Source: Tanypteryx hageni (lineage: Eukaryota > Arthropoda > Insecta > Odonata > Petaluridae). Taken from it: DNA of 64,000 nucleotides. Location: the NCBI GenBank assembly GCA_028673005.1, contig CM054116.1:133835547-133899546 (forward strand), written 5' to 3'. Under the pieces are notes generated by a model, which was given only the letters and a program-made list of their open reading frames with translations, was not told where the DNA came from and did no database searches. Below, in pieces: positions 35,380-44,815 of this stretch. The position numbers and the translations under genes are program-made. The first letter of the stretch is position 1. Every line of letters starts with the position of its first letter.

Positions 35380-36262
35380 AATGTATTTGCTTTGAAATCA
35401 GAAAATTATTTTTCCTTATATTGTGGTAGCCCTGCTGTTTTAATCTGTTCTAAACATATTCATCTGGTTTTCCCATTCTATAGAATTCTCGCCCTACAAA
35501 CGAAATTTCTTTGAGATACGTTCAATCAATACCTTCGAAATTCATAGTTAGAGAAAAATTCTAACCATGATATTGTGGTAGTCCTGTTTAGTCGGCCCGA
35601 TGAAAATATTTTGGTTATTTATTTATATGAAGGTTAAATATACTATATTTCGTTAACTTCATTAGGTAAGTTCTCTAGAAATACATGTGAAAGAAATATT
35701 ATTTAATTTTTTACTGTGGTAGCCCTGATCCCTAGCTCCGCTGTAAACTTCTTGATTTCATTATGATATGTTGTGTCAATACAAAATTTAATTGAAATCC
35801 GTTCAGCCAATTCCTTCCAAATCCTTAACTACTGAAAGAGTTTAATTTGTAATTCTGGCCCCCCTGTTTGGCTGATTCGGTAAAAATATGCTAAGATGGT
35901 TTTGTATTAAATTTGGTTAAAGTGGATGTGGACAGTTCAACAGAAATACATGTAAAATTAATTGTTTTTATTCTTTGTACTGTGGAAGACCAGCTTTCTA
36001 TACAAAATTTTGTTTTTATCGGTTGTGCCAATTCCTTCCAAATTCATAATTTCAGATAAGTTTAACATTGCAATTTTGGCACCCCTGTTGAGTCGATCCG
36101 GTCCAAATATTTCATTTTGGTCATTAATATATGTATAGATTCTATGTACCAAATTTAGTTGAAATCGGTTAATTCACGAAGAAGATGTTAGGGGGAAAGA
36201 CACACGGACACCCGGGCGATCTTATAAGACTACTTTTCATTTTTTTGGAAAGTAGGCTAATA
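35380..36262 (-). repeat. Degenerate internal tandem repeats ending in an R1-type terminus
   Basis: A unit of roughly 120-250 bp recurs with drift. Its marks are TGTGGTAGCCCTG or a variant (near 35422, 35573, 35716, 35979), followed by GTTGAAATCGGTT- and CCAATTCCTTCCAAAT-type blocks (near 35810 and 36025). The right edge, GGAAAGTAGGCTAATAA, read on the minus strand is TTATTAGCCTACTTTCC, the same terminus as R1 copies 1 and 2. It is followed, as in R1, by a GTGTGTC stretch. A related, longer family member in reverse orientation is likely. Confidence 0.55.
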
Positions 36263-38281
36263 ACTAGTGTATTGGCCGTCATATGACGGGTGTCAGTTAC
36301 TATATGGTTAAAAAAACCCGTCGTAAGATTGGTTATCCTATTGAAATCATACATCTTAAGTAATCGTAACTCATTATTATGGATAACCACAAAATTAGTA
36401 TATTTTCTAGCATAAATGTCGTTGAAATCCAAGGGGGAACATAGAAACGAATAATAACATCTGTAATTATTAAGTAAGAACCGTATAAAATTAGCCAAAA
36501 TAGACATTCGGGAGAATTTCTTTCTCATTCTTGTTTTCTCCAATGATGAGCACCTTCTCAATTAATAATAATTATATACATAATACCGTTATTCTGTTGG
36601 TCCATCCGTCCATTGGTCCGCCGGAAAGCTCTATAGAAATCCCCATAAGAGAACACTTACAAAATACCTTTTTTCACGTTCAGGCTTTCTTTCTTTTGCA
36701 AAATTAAAGTAGAAGTATTTGACGTACGATCTTCGGACCTAGACCATTTTAAAGATAAATAAACAGATTCTTATTCTTATCGTCGACCTTTGTCTTCGGT
36801 TCGAAATCGGTCAAGTAATACGTTTAAATCACATTTATTGGAAAATTTTAAGCTTTTAAAAGATATGTTGTCTTGCCAACCGTGTCATTGTTAAACCTCG
36901 AGATTGTATTGTCGTCCTTATACTATATGCGTAAGGGAAGCGTGCTTTAGGACGAGAGAGAGAGAGAGAAAGCGCCCGAATTATTTATAACTAAAATCGT
37001 GTTTTTCATTAATTTCTTTTCAGTTAACTTCCTATTGAAATTTTTTGTAATTAACTATTTTTAAAAGTGATTTTCATAGTTTTTTTGCAGTGCATCTTAT
37101 AATTTATCCGGAGTTATAAATTCGCAACGCATATATGAATCATGCAAAAAGTCATTCCTTGACATGCAGACCTTTTTCGTTTCCATTTTAAAATATTTCA
37201 AGGATAAGATATTTAACTTAAATTAGTTATGCGAAGAGAAGAATTTAAATCTTATTCGTAAATCTCCAAAAATTACGTTTTAATACGATTTTTCACGTTT
37301 TCACGCATTTTATTTATATTGGACCACTGTTCTCCCAATTGTTGAATTCTATTCTTGGCCTCATAATTAATGCACCAATTTAGTGCTTTAACACTGGTCA
37401 GACTTTTATACACTGGTATAACTTATTTACTGAACCTATTAAGTAATTAGAGGGAGGAAGAAGAAGAGAATGGAAATGAGCAGAAATTGAGAAAAAGGAA
37501 GAGGACGTGGCATTTGTATTAAAAGGATCTGCAGTACAAAAATAACAATAATATATTATAATTGATTATAAAACGTTTTATACTATCGAATAATGCGCCT
37601 TTTCCAAACGGTGGGAAATCATAAAACTGAATATAACGTAATTTTAAATGGATTTCTTTAAAAGATAATACAGCAAATATTTCAAACCGAATTTCAAATA
37701 GGATTGAAAAAATAACATTTTATGATTTTTACTTAAATTTTTTTTACTAAAGTGATTTTTCTGGAAAATTTTCAAAACTAATATAATTTTTAAAAACGTG
37801 CGATTTTAAAATATAGTTAAACCCATTGCAGTTCATGTAAGTATTTAGTTAACAGTAAGTAAGTTACTACATAATTTTCCTTCAATGGTAAATTAACAGT
37901 TCGTTTACATTTTATCCTGATTTTTACGAGCTAATAAGAGTAAAATAATTCATTTATTAAGTTAAATTCAATACGTTTTAAATAGCTTATAATTTGCTCA
38001 AATAGTTCAAGTAAATTTCAGCTGCTTCTTTATGAATTATATCTTATTATTTCGATTTTCCTCTTATTTTCAGCAAATATTTGGATAATCATTTGGCCTC
38101 TCTACTAATAATTACTTAATATAACAAAAACAAAGATAACTTTCAAAAACACTGATTTGATTGTGCATGAAAGCCAAAGCAGATAATAGCTTAGCTTACT
38201 GATTTTTCATATCGAAATCATATATATTTGGAATACTTTTATGATGATCCCGTCATATTTGACAGGCAATGACGCTAGTAA
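36263..38281. other. AT-rich sequence, no gene seen
   Basis: Strongly AT-rich. A 130-codon minus frame (36169-36561) overlaps the preceding repeat edge and has no recognisable motif. Confidence 0.4.
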
Positions 38282-38829
38282 TTAAATGATATTCTCAGGG
38301 GCAAGGAATAGTTTGTTAGGTGGTATATATTGAAGGGACATTCGTGTGCAAGTTGGGTGGTTTATCCCACAGGGGCAACGCAGGATCTGTTCATTGCCGT
38401 ATGGGTGGGATATGTTTGAAGGGCAAAGAAGCGTAAATTGGGTTGTATGTGATACTGGGACTTGTTGGGGTAGTTTAAATTGCCAAGTTTTAGGCTGTAT
38501 GTGGTTGTGTTTATAGAAGGGTGGATCGTTTTTTTTATCGAAATTGAAAATGCCTGACTCGGCATGGGGTGCCTTTCGTTGCACTAAATATGCGACAAAA
38601 ATACTTTTTCAGTCGGAAAATTCTTAGAGGTGCCCCACTGCGACCAAAGATTGCAGATAGCGTTTCGTGAATTTTTCGGCTGTTTTCGATCAGATTGTGC
38701 AGCTCTTTGCCTGTTTGGATTGTTTTTCAGTTCCAAACTACCAGAACTCACCGCAAGGAGGTGGCTGCACCTCGAGTTCCACCCATGCCCACCCAACCAC
38801 CCTACCATATGCGCACGTTTAATGCTTAT
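38282..38829 (-). other. Unrecognised minus-strand frames next to a repeat-derived pseudogene
   Basis: A 100-codon minus frame (38282-38584, residues such as RCPCGINHPTCTRM) and a 74-codon frame (38584-38808) have non-AT-biased codons unlike the flanks. They may be the 3' part of the degenerate element whose coding remnants lie at 38830-39375. I do not recognise them. Confidence 0.3.
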
Positions 38830-39375
38830 TTAGGCTTTTTCATTTGTATTGTTCCATTTTTTCGAATTTGGGCATCACTTTCCATGACTTCAGTTGCGTC
38901 CGAATAAATCCATCTCGTGCAGACTGAGCGTACTCTGCTTATGAATCTTACGTAACCAACTTTACTGTTCTCGCCGCAGCTTGCATCTTGAACATAGGCA
39001 AAGTAGGTGGATCTTCCTTGCTTGGAATGGCTTGCTGGTCAGCATTTGTAATAAGCTGAGTATCGGAGGATCGGCAACTGTTGCCTGAGACCATGTTAGG
39101 AGTTTGGTGTAGTCCTGGGCCTTGTAATTCAGAGGAGGAATCCTAAACGACCGAACTTCTCATCCTTTACTTGTCTTGCGCTCAGAATGCGCCCTATTGC
39201 GAACCAGACAGGTGAATAAACTTGCATGATGTATTGGGTGAGCAGCTGCAAGTTTTTTGATGGCTTTTCTGTGCTGACGTACAATCGAAAAATGCGATTG
39301 GCCACCTTGAATGAGAGTGTGCACACGGTGACTTCCTCGACAGATCTGGGGAGCAGTAGTCACAGGAAATAGCAT
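38830..39375 (-). pseudogene. Degenerate fragment of an ORF family of unknown function, possibly multicopy in arthropods
   Basis: The minus strand encodes FKVANRIFRLYVSTEKPSKN followed by LQLLTQYIMQVYSPVWFAI (39129-39326). Further on, with frame changes, it encodes AARTVKLVT and ARDGFIRTQLKSWKVMPKFE (about 38850-38990). I recall both blocks, in this order, from an uncharacterised and apparently multicopy protein family in arthropod genomes. The intervening part is much shorter than I would expect, implying an internal deletion. The function is unknown; its copy number suggests a mobile-element origin. The identification is from memory and has not been searched. Confidence 0.45.
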
Positions 39376-39485
39376 TTTACGTGTTTAGTAGGTATTGCTG
39401 GACCGTTCTCAAATAATTGCAATATGCGGTGCTTAAAAATTGACTGTGTGATACTGTATAACTGGTAGATGCTCAGAAGTTTTGA

Positions 39486-39895
39486 TTGGTATGTGAGTTA
39501 ACTGAATTAGTGAACATCAGTGTTGTAAGTGTTGAAAACATTATCCACAATGAGCTTAAATTTACGAAAGTGAGCTCCAGATGGGTGCCGAAGCAACTTT
39601 CGGGTGAGCAGCGAGAAAGACGTGTTGAGGTTTGCAGAGACCTCAGCGCTACAAAGGGGAGGGCGAAGAGGTCTTATCATTGATTGTGACCTCCGACGAG
39701 ACTTGGGTTCACCATTACACCCCGGAAAGCAAGCTGGCCAGCATGGAAAGGCGACATTCAACCTCGCCTAGACCAAAGAAGTTCAAGACTCAGCGCTCTG
39801 CAAGGAAAGTAATGGCCACTGTCTTTTGGGACGCTGTGGGACCTGTTTTCATTGAGCTGACGAGAGAATGGGTGCATTATGCTGCTGAAATGTGA
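39486..39895 (+). pseudogene. Mariner transposase fragment with frameshift
   Basis: The first frame (39486-39644) encodes VENIIHNELKFTKVSSRWVP and RRVEVCRDL, the helix-turn-helix/linker region of a mariner transposase. A 1-base loss at about 39642-39644 shifts to the second frame. That frame encodes TSDETWVHHYTPESKLASME and RPKKFKTQRSARKVMATVFW, with the first catalytic Asp in the DETW motif. It stops at a TGA after residues FIELTREWVHYAAEM. The N-terminal third, the second and third catalytic Asp and the terminal inverted repeats are missing. The ORF start at 39486 is not biological; the fragment is simply truncated there. Confidence 0.92.
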
Positions 39896-39899
39896 AATC

Positions 39900-41140
39900 T
39901 GTTTTAAAATACAAGTTGGCAAAGGTTAAAAGAAACTTTGAGAGTATGTAGATACACGTTGAACTGTTTTGTTTTTCCTACAGAATTGCTTAAATTGACT
40001 TTTCTCAAATTGAAAAAGCAACCCAATCCACAAACGAACCTCCTACAAACTGCCAACTAGAAACAATTTGATCTTCGTACTTCAGATCATGCGGAATACG
40101 CTACCTACCATCAGATCCATCGAGGTTGAACTTCTTTCATCTGAAAATACTGTCGAATCCAATTTGAAGTAATTTCAAGTGATTTTCTCACAGGTCCATA
40201 TAAAACACGATTCTTTGTTGATTGGAGTTAAAAACGGAGTTTGTCTCTGTTTTGGTATTAAAAATTAGGATGACTTTGTAGTAATTGCCGTATACACCGT
40301 GACCACTAACAGGTATCACTGGTTGCTGTATGTGGCCTCTAGAACGTTATTCTCCTTTTGAAGCTTCACAGAAAAGCCGTCTTGTAACAGTAGGCGTCAG
40401 TCTTCCGGAAGCTTTTTTTTATCCGTTGGTTTTCAGATCTTGTAGAAAGTTTGACACAACTGTTCTACCTCATCCCACATTATCTTCAATTGCTGTGCGC
40501 TTGTGTTTATTTCCCTATTCAAGCTTTTTTCTGAATTTTATTTGGAAGAAAGTTATATTGATTAAATCAATAATTAGATATATTTTTATCACGTACCTTA
40601 ATATAACTGGTCAAAAATATCTAGTTTAAACATCTCATTGGCAATTTTTACTCTTTTTTGAAGGATGACTTTTACTTATTTCCTTAGCCATATTTAGGTA
40701 ATTTTAGTTTATTTTATTTTACAATGGTCCCCTTGGTGCTCTTCGTAAAGAGTAGGCTAATGCCGGCACCGGAGTTCCTTCCTCCCTTGTGTGTGTGTGT
40801 GTTCGGTGTGAATGGAGTTATGGCTATAATAATCCAAGAGGTTGATAAGTTATAAATTCCTCACAAACAAATTTATTTTACAAGCATAACCTAACATACG
40901 TGCTTGGCCCGATACCAAGAAAATTCCAAAACTCTTCGGCTCCAAGTTTTCCTGATTTGGGGTTAAGCACAATATTTCAGGAGCAAACACCTCTTGCGGG
41001 AGTAAATACATGGCATAACATGGCATAACATGGCATGACATTACTCAATTACGGCTGAAACATAATTGGATACAGAAAATTAAGCTTTTTGCTCAGCCTA
41101 CCAAAATGTATACCAATTCCGAAAAAAAATGATTTATTCG
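39900..41140. other. No gene seen; short (GT)n at 40788-40803
   Basis: AT-rich sequence with no recognisable gene. A 99-codon frame at 40330-40629 has no motif. Four GCATRACAT units at about 41010-41040 form a small tandem repeat. Confidence 0.4.
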
Positions 41141-41148
41141 AGAATGTG

Positions 41149-41219
41149 GAATATCTTAGTTGGTTAAAGCATCTATCCGTCTAGTGGGAGACCCGGATTC
41201 GATTTCCGGTCAAGTACAG
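41149..41219 (+). repeat. tRNA-like SINE head (plus strand)
   Basis: An A-box-like TTAGTTGGTTAAAGC (41156-41170) is followed about 30 bp later by a B-box-like GATTCGATTTC (41197-41207) within CCCGGATTCGATTTCCGG, a T-arm-like hairpin. It continues into GTCAAGTACAGGAGTTTTTCT. A full tRNA cloverleaf is not formed, so it is read as the head of a tRNA-derived SINE or a tRNA pseudogene. Confidence 0.6.
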
Positions 41220-41334
41220 GAGTTTTTCTTTTTCTGAAATGTCAAATTTTAGTTTAAGCTTTATGCGCACATACATAACACGTCATTTCCTCAACTTTCC
41301 GTCTTATTATAACCGAATTTACAATCAGGAGAAA

Positions 41335-41400
41335 AATTCTGCAATGACCGAGAATCGAACCCGAGCGGGCGGATATTATTCCACTGAACTATCGTAGCAG
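41335..41400 (-). repeat. tRNA-like SINE head (minus strand)
   Basis: On the minus strand from 41400 the sequence contains GATAGTTCAGTGGAATAATA (A-box-like), then CGGGTTCGATTCTCGGTCAT (B box inside a T-arm hairpin). It runs into a TTTTTCTCCTG tail resembling the tail of the plus-strand head. The D-arm text resembles glycine tRNA, but the anticodon arm is shortened. Confidence 0.6.
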
Positions 41401-41479
41401 AGTAATTCTCCTGTTTCAGAATGGAAATGTTTTCTTAGTTGGGGCAGGGGAAACCAAGCTAGTATCAACTCGCCCCAAC

Positions 41480-42180
41480 GGAAGTCCTCCAAGAGATATA
41501 TTAACAAAATGTTGATGCGCATCCTATTACTATAGTCAAATTATTGCGCGAAATATTTTCGATTAAAATTTCCGTTGGCGGCGCTGGCCTCGCTATTTAT
41601 GTTTACTAGAAAATCAATTTAAAAAATGTGTCGCTAGATGGTATTGAATGATTTTGATCACGATTGAAATTACCGTTGGCAGTGCTGGAATCGCTAACAA
41701 CTTTTCTATCAACTAGCGACATTCAATGTCCCGAACAGAAATTCAGACGGACGCTCCAAATGTATCTGAAACAATCTGTCCTATGGAAAAATGTTTCAAA
41801 CCAATGATATAGAAAATTATATGTATAGTCTACAATTTCAATAACGACAAATGTTTATATTAATAGCCCTGTAGAAGATATTTGGAAAAATGGAAAAATA
41901 AAATGAATAAACCTCCACTTTTGGTTAACCAATTTTAGCCAAAAACTGTTAAGGCCTTGATTTTCCAATGAAAATATTAAGTTTTGTGTTTATTTGATTG
42001 GAGGCTTTTGAGTTAGAGCGCCCACAAAATTCCTACTACACAGACATCGTCGATAAAATAGTGAAAACTTGTTCAGGAGACCTTAAAATGTATTTACGCT
42101 GACATCTAGTATTCCAATTTGTTTTCATGAAAATAATACTTTCCTTTTTATACTTCGTATGGAAAAAGTAAAAAGATAAC
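41480..42180 (+). repeat. Interspersed repeat family R2, copy B
   Basis: It starts around two CCGTTGGCRGYGCTGG blocks (near 41571 and 41673). It passes through TATGGAAAAATGTTTCAAA, a CCACTTTTGGTTAACCAATT block, GAGTTAGAGCGCCCACAAAA and CTTGTTCAGGAGACCTTAAA, and ends in ATACTTCGTATGGAAAAAGT. Copy C follows directly in the same orientation and shares all but the first blocks. Confidence 0.7.
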
Positions 42181-42379
42181 AGGATTGAGAAAAATATGCA
42201 AATATAGAATGGAAAATTGTCGAATAATTTTGGTGAGACTGTTTGGTGGACAGAGCTATGGCAAAAACTTGCCCGATAATTCATTTGAAATGCCGCACGT
42301 GGCCCGCACATTGAATCATGAAGCCTCATGTGGCCCTTTCAGCAAAAGGTTTGGTGGCCCCTGGGTTAGATAATAATAA
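42181..42379. other. Spacer between R2 copies, possible fragment of a hAT-type short element
   Basis: It contains GTGGCCC-type blocks near 42298 and 42332 and ends in TTTGGTGGCCCCTGGGTTAG, which resembles the end of a hAT-type short element. No partner end or target duplication was found. Confidence 0.3.
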
Positions 42380-43000
42380 ATATTTTAAGAAACTGTGAGA
42401 AAATTTTAGACTTTACAAAGAACAGAAATAAACTCAAACCATAGCCTTCTGATATTGGATATAGCCACAAAGCTCCAACAGTTAAGAAAAGAAAATGGAG
42501 CGTTACTAAGACGTAACTAAGCGTCAATTGTTAACAATAGTCGTCGGTAGGTGGCGTGGTGGTGGCAGCTGAAAATAAAAGATATCTCTTAAACAATGTA
42601 TTATATGGAAAAATGTTTCAAATAAAGGTTGTAGATAAGTAAATTTCCTACGACTTTTATTCAATTATATTTTTTACATTTATCAAATATTAAACTAAAT
42701 ATTTCAAAATAACTGATAAGTGACAAGAGAAAACACCCACTTTCGGTAAACCGATTTTTACCAAAAACTAATCAGTTCTTCTGACTTTTATAATGATGTT
42801 AAATATAAAATTTGGCGTTGACCTGATTAATAGTTTTTGAGTTAGAGCACCCACAAAAAGCTATCACATACACATACATCATCGAGAAAATGGTCCAAAC
42901 GTGTTCAGGGGACCTCAAAACGTGTATTTCCGTTGAAATCTCGAAGTCGATTTTTTTTTCATGAATACAATACCCTATACTACGTATGTATGAAGAAAGT
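42380..43000 (+). repeat. Interspersed repeat family R2, copy C
   Basis: The best match to copy A (430-1085), in opposite orientation. It runs from the ACCATAGCCTTCTGATATTG block to the terminal ATACTACGTATGTATGAAGA. It is tandem to copy B. Non-coding. Confidence 0.75.
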
Positions 43001-43344
43001 AAAGATGGCCACGGCTTTCTTCCATTAATACATATTCAAATGATAAACTAGTTCAAGATACACTTATATATCTTACGTCCACTGCTGCCATATGCACGAA
43101 ATCTGAAATATTCGAAAACGCCCAACGCAATAAAGGTAATAGAAGCGCATATGATCTACCGAATAGTTTTACGCATCTATGCGTGCTTCGAAACTCCCCG
43201 ACCGTTTCGTGGTATACACAAACGACGCTGAATCCTTACAGAATTCCTATAATGAAAACTCAAAACTTTTTTCTAAAGAACAAAGCTTTCTTGGCCAATG
43301 GGAACGCAGGTAATGACCGGAACCTCTCAACAAAACCACTCCGT
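43001..43344. other. No gene seen
   Basis: Unique mixed sequence. The 184-codon frame starting at 43183 quickly enters the CT tract and is not convincing as an exon. Confidence 0.35.
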
Positions 43345-43844
43345 CCGCAGCCATCTCTCTCTCTCTCTCTTGCCCTCTTTCTTTCCTTCCTCTCTCTTTA
43401 TACCCCATCTTCAAAGCGCCCCTCCATCCTTATATTACTTATCCGCCTTCAAAACCATCTCTCCGACCCTGTCAAATCCCTCGCCTCTCGGAAATCCCCC
43501 GTTCCCTTTCCTTCCCTCCCTCCCTCTCCCGCTCTCCTTTTCCTTCCTCTCCCCTTATCTCCTTTACTCCTAATCCTAATCCTCACGATCCTTCAGACTT
43601 ATCATTTCTTTCTCTCCCTCCTCCATTTCCCACCTCTCACCCTCCTATACTCCCTCCCTCCCTCTCTCTATCTCCACTCCCTCCCATCCCAATTTCCGCC
43701 TCTCCCGCCCCTGCGGCGCAAGGCTCAATCTTGCTAATGGAAAAGTCACTTATATTTGGGAAACAGTCGTTCGGTGGCGTGGCCTTCTCTCCCTCTCTCT
43801 CTGTCTCCATCCCCCCTCCACCTCCATCCTCCCTCCCCTCCCTC
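43345..43844 (+). repeat. CT-rich polypyrimidine tract
   Basis: (CT)n, CCCTCC and CTTTCC blocks with a short non-repetitive gap near 43710-43785. Confidence 0.8.
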
Positions 43845-44460
43845 TCTCATTCCTCCCTCCCATCCCCTCTCTCACTCCTCCCTCCCATCCCCTCTCTCAC
43901 TCCTCCCTCCCATCCCCTCTCTCACTCCTCCCTCCCATCCCCTATCTCACTCCTCCCTCCCATCCCCTCTCTCACTCCTCCCTCCCATCCCCTCTCTCAC
44001 TCCTCCCTCCCAACCCTCTGTCACTCCTCCCTCCCCTCTTTCACTCCTCCCTCCCATCCCTTCTCTCACTTCTCCCACCCCTGTCACTCCTCCCTCCCCT
44101 TTCTCACTCCTCCCTCCCATCCCCTCTCTCACTCCTCCCTCCCATCCCCTCTGTCACTCCTCCCTCCTATCCTTTCTCTCACTCCTCCCTCCTATCCCTT
44201 CTCTCACTCCTCCCTCCCATCCCGTCTCTCACTCCTCCCACCCATCCCCTCTCTCACTCCTCCCGCCCCTCTGTCACTCCTCCCTCCTCCCCTCTCTCAC
44301 TCCTCCCTTCCCCCCTCTCTCACTCCTCCCTACCCCCTCTCTCACTCCTCCCTCCCACCCTCTCTCTCACCCTCTCTCACTCCTCCCTCCCACCCTCTCT
44401 CCCACCCTCTCTCACTCCTCCCTCCCCCCTCTCTCACTCCTCCTTTCCCCCTCTCACTCC
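43845..44460 (+). repeat. CT-rich minisatellite, 25-bp unit
   Basis: About 24 imperfect copies of a 25-bp unit beginning CTCACTCCTCCCTCCCATCC, with the first eight or so nearly identical and later ones shortened to 17-22 bp. Two overlapping frames of 322 and 349 codons run through it because the unit lacks stops. They are Ser/Leu/Pro repeats and not genes. Confidence 0.95.
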
Positions 44461-44640
44461 CTCCCACCTTTCTCATTCCCTCTGTCTCTCTCTCCTTTAG
44501 CTCCTCTCTTGCGGACGACGCGGCTTATTCGGCTGCATTGTGTGCGCCTGCCTCGATCCACCCTTACTCCATTCTCTCCCTCCTCCTTCTCACTCCCTCC
44601 CTCACTCCCTCTCTCTCTCTCTCTCTTCAGCTGCAGTCAC
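44461..44640 (+). repeat. CT-rich tract with short unique insert
   Basis: CT-rich sequence around a GC-rich unique insert at 44510-44565; ends at a CAGCTGCAG block. Confidence 0.7.
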
Positions 44641-44669
44641 CCCTCCCTCGCGGTCCTCTTGATGGCATT

Positions 44670-44815
44670 GAGGAAAGCCGAAATGGGAGGGAGAGATAGT
44701 TGGAGAGGGAGAGCAAGAGGGTGGGAAGAGGAGGGCGGTCGAATGGGGTCTGTTTGTAAGTGTGGAGGCGGGAAGAAGAAAAGGAGAGAGAGAGAGGTTT
44801 GGTGAGGGAGGTCAA
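44670..44815 (+). repeat. GA-rich polypurine tract
   Basis: GGGAGAGA and GGAAGAAG blocks immediately following the CT tract, so purines switch strand within about 50 bp. Confidence 0.8.

Noticed and set aside
35317..35514. Possible C-terminal continuation of the hAT transposase
   Set aside because: The translated text does not show the expected hAT dimerisation-domain wording, so the pseudogene was ended at about 35266.
41149..41219. Functional tRNA gene
   Set aside because: A- and B-box text is present, but no complete cloverleaf with acceptor and anticodon stems can be drawn; read as a SINE head.
42298..42370. GTGGCCC blocks resembling a hAT-type short element terminus
   Set aside because: Only one end is plausible; no left end or target duplication, so only noted within the spacer.
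43845..44460. Regularly repeated short units resembling a CRISPR array
   Set aside because: The units are contiguous with no unique spacers, and the context is eukaryotic; it is a minisatellite.
43731..44805. Two overlapping open frames of 322 and 349 codons
   Set aside because: They arise because the CT-rich 25-bp unit has no stop in these frames; the translations are Ser/Leu/Pro repeats in parallel frames, with no domain and no start context.
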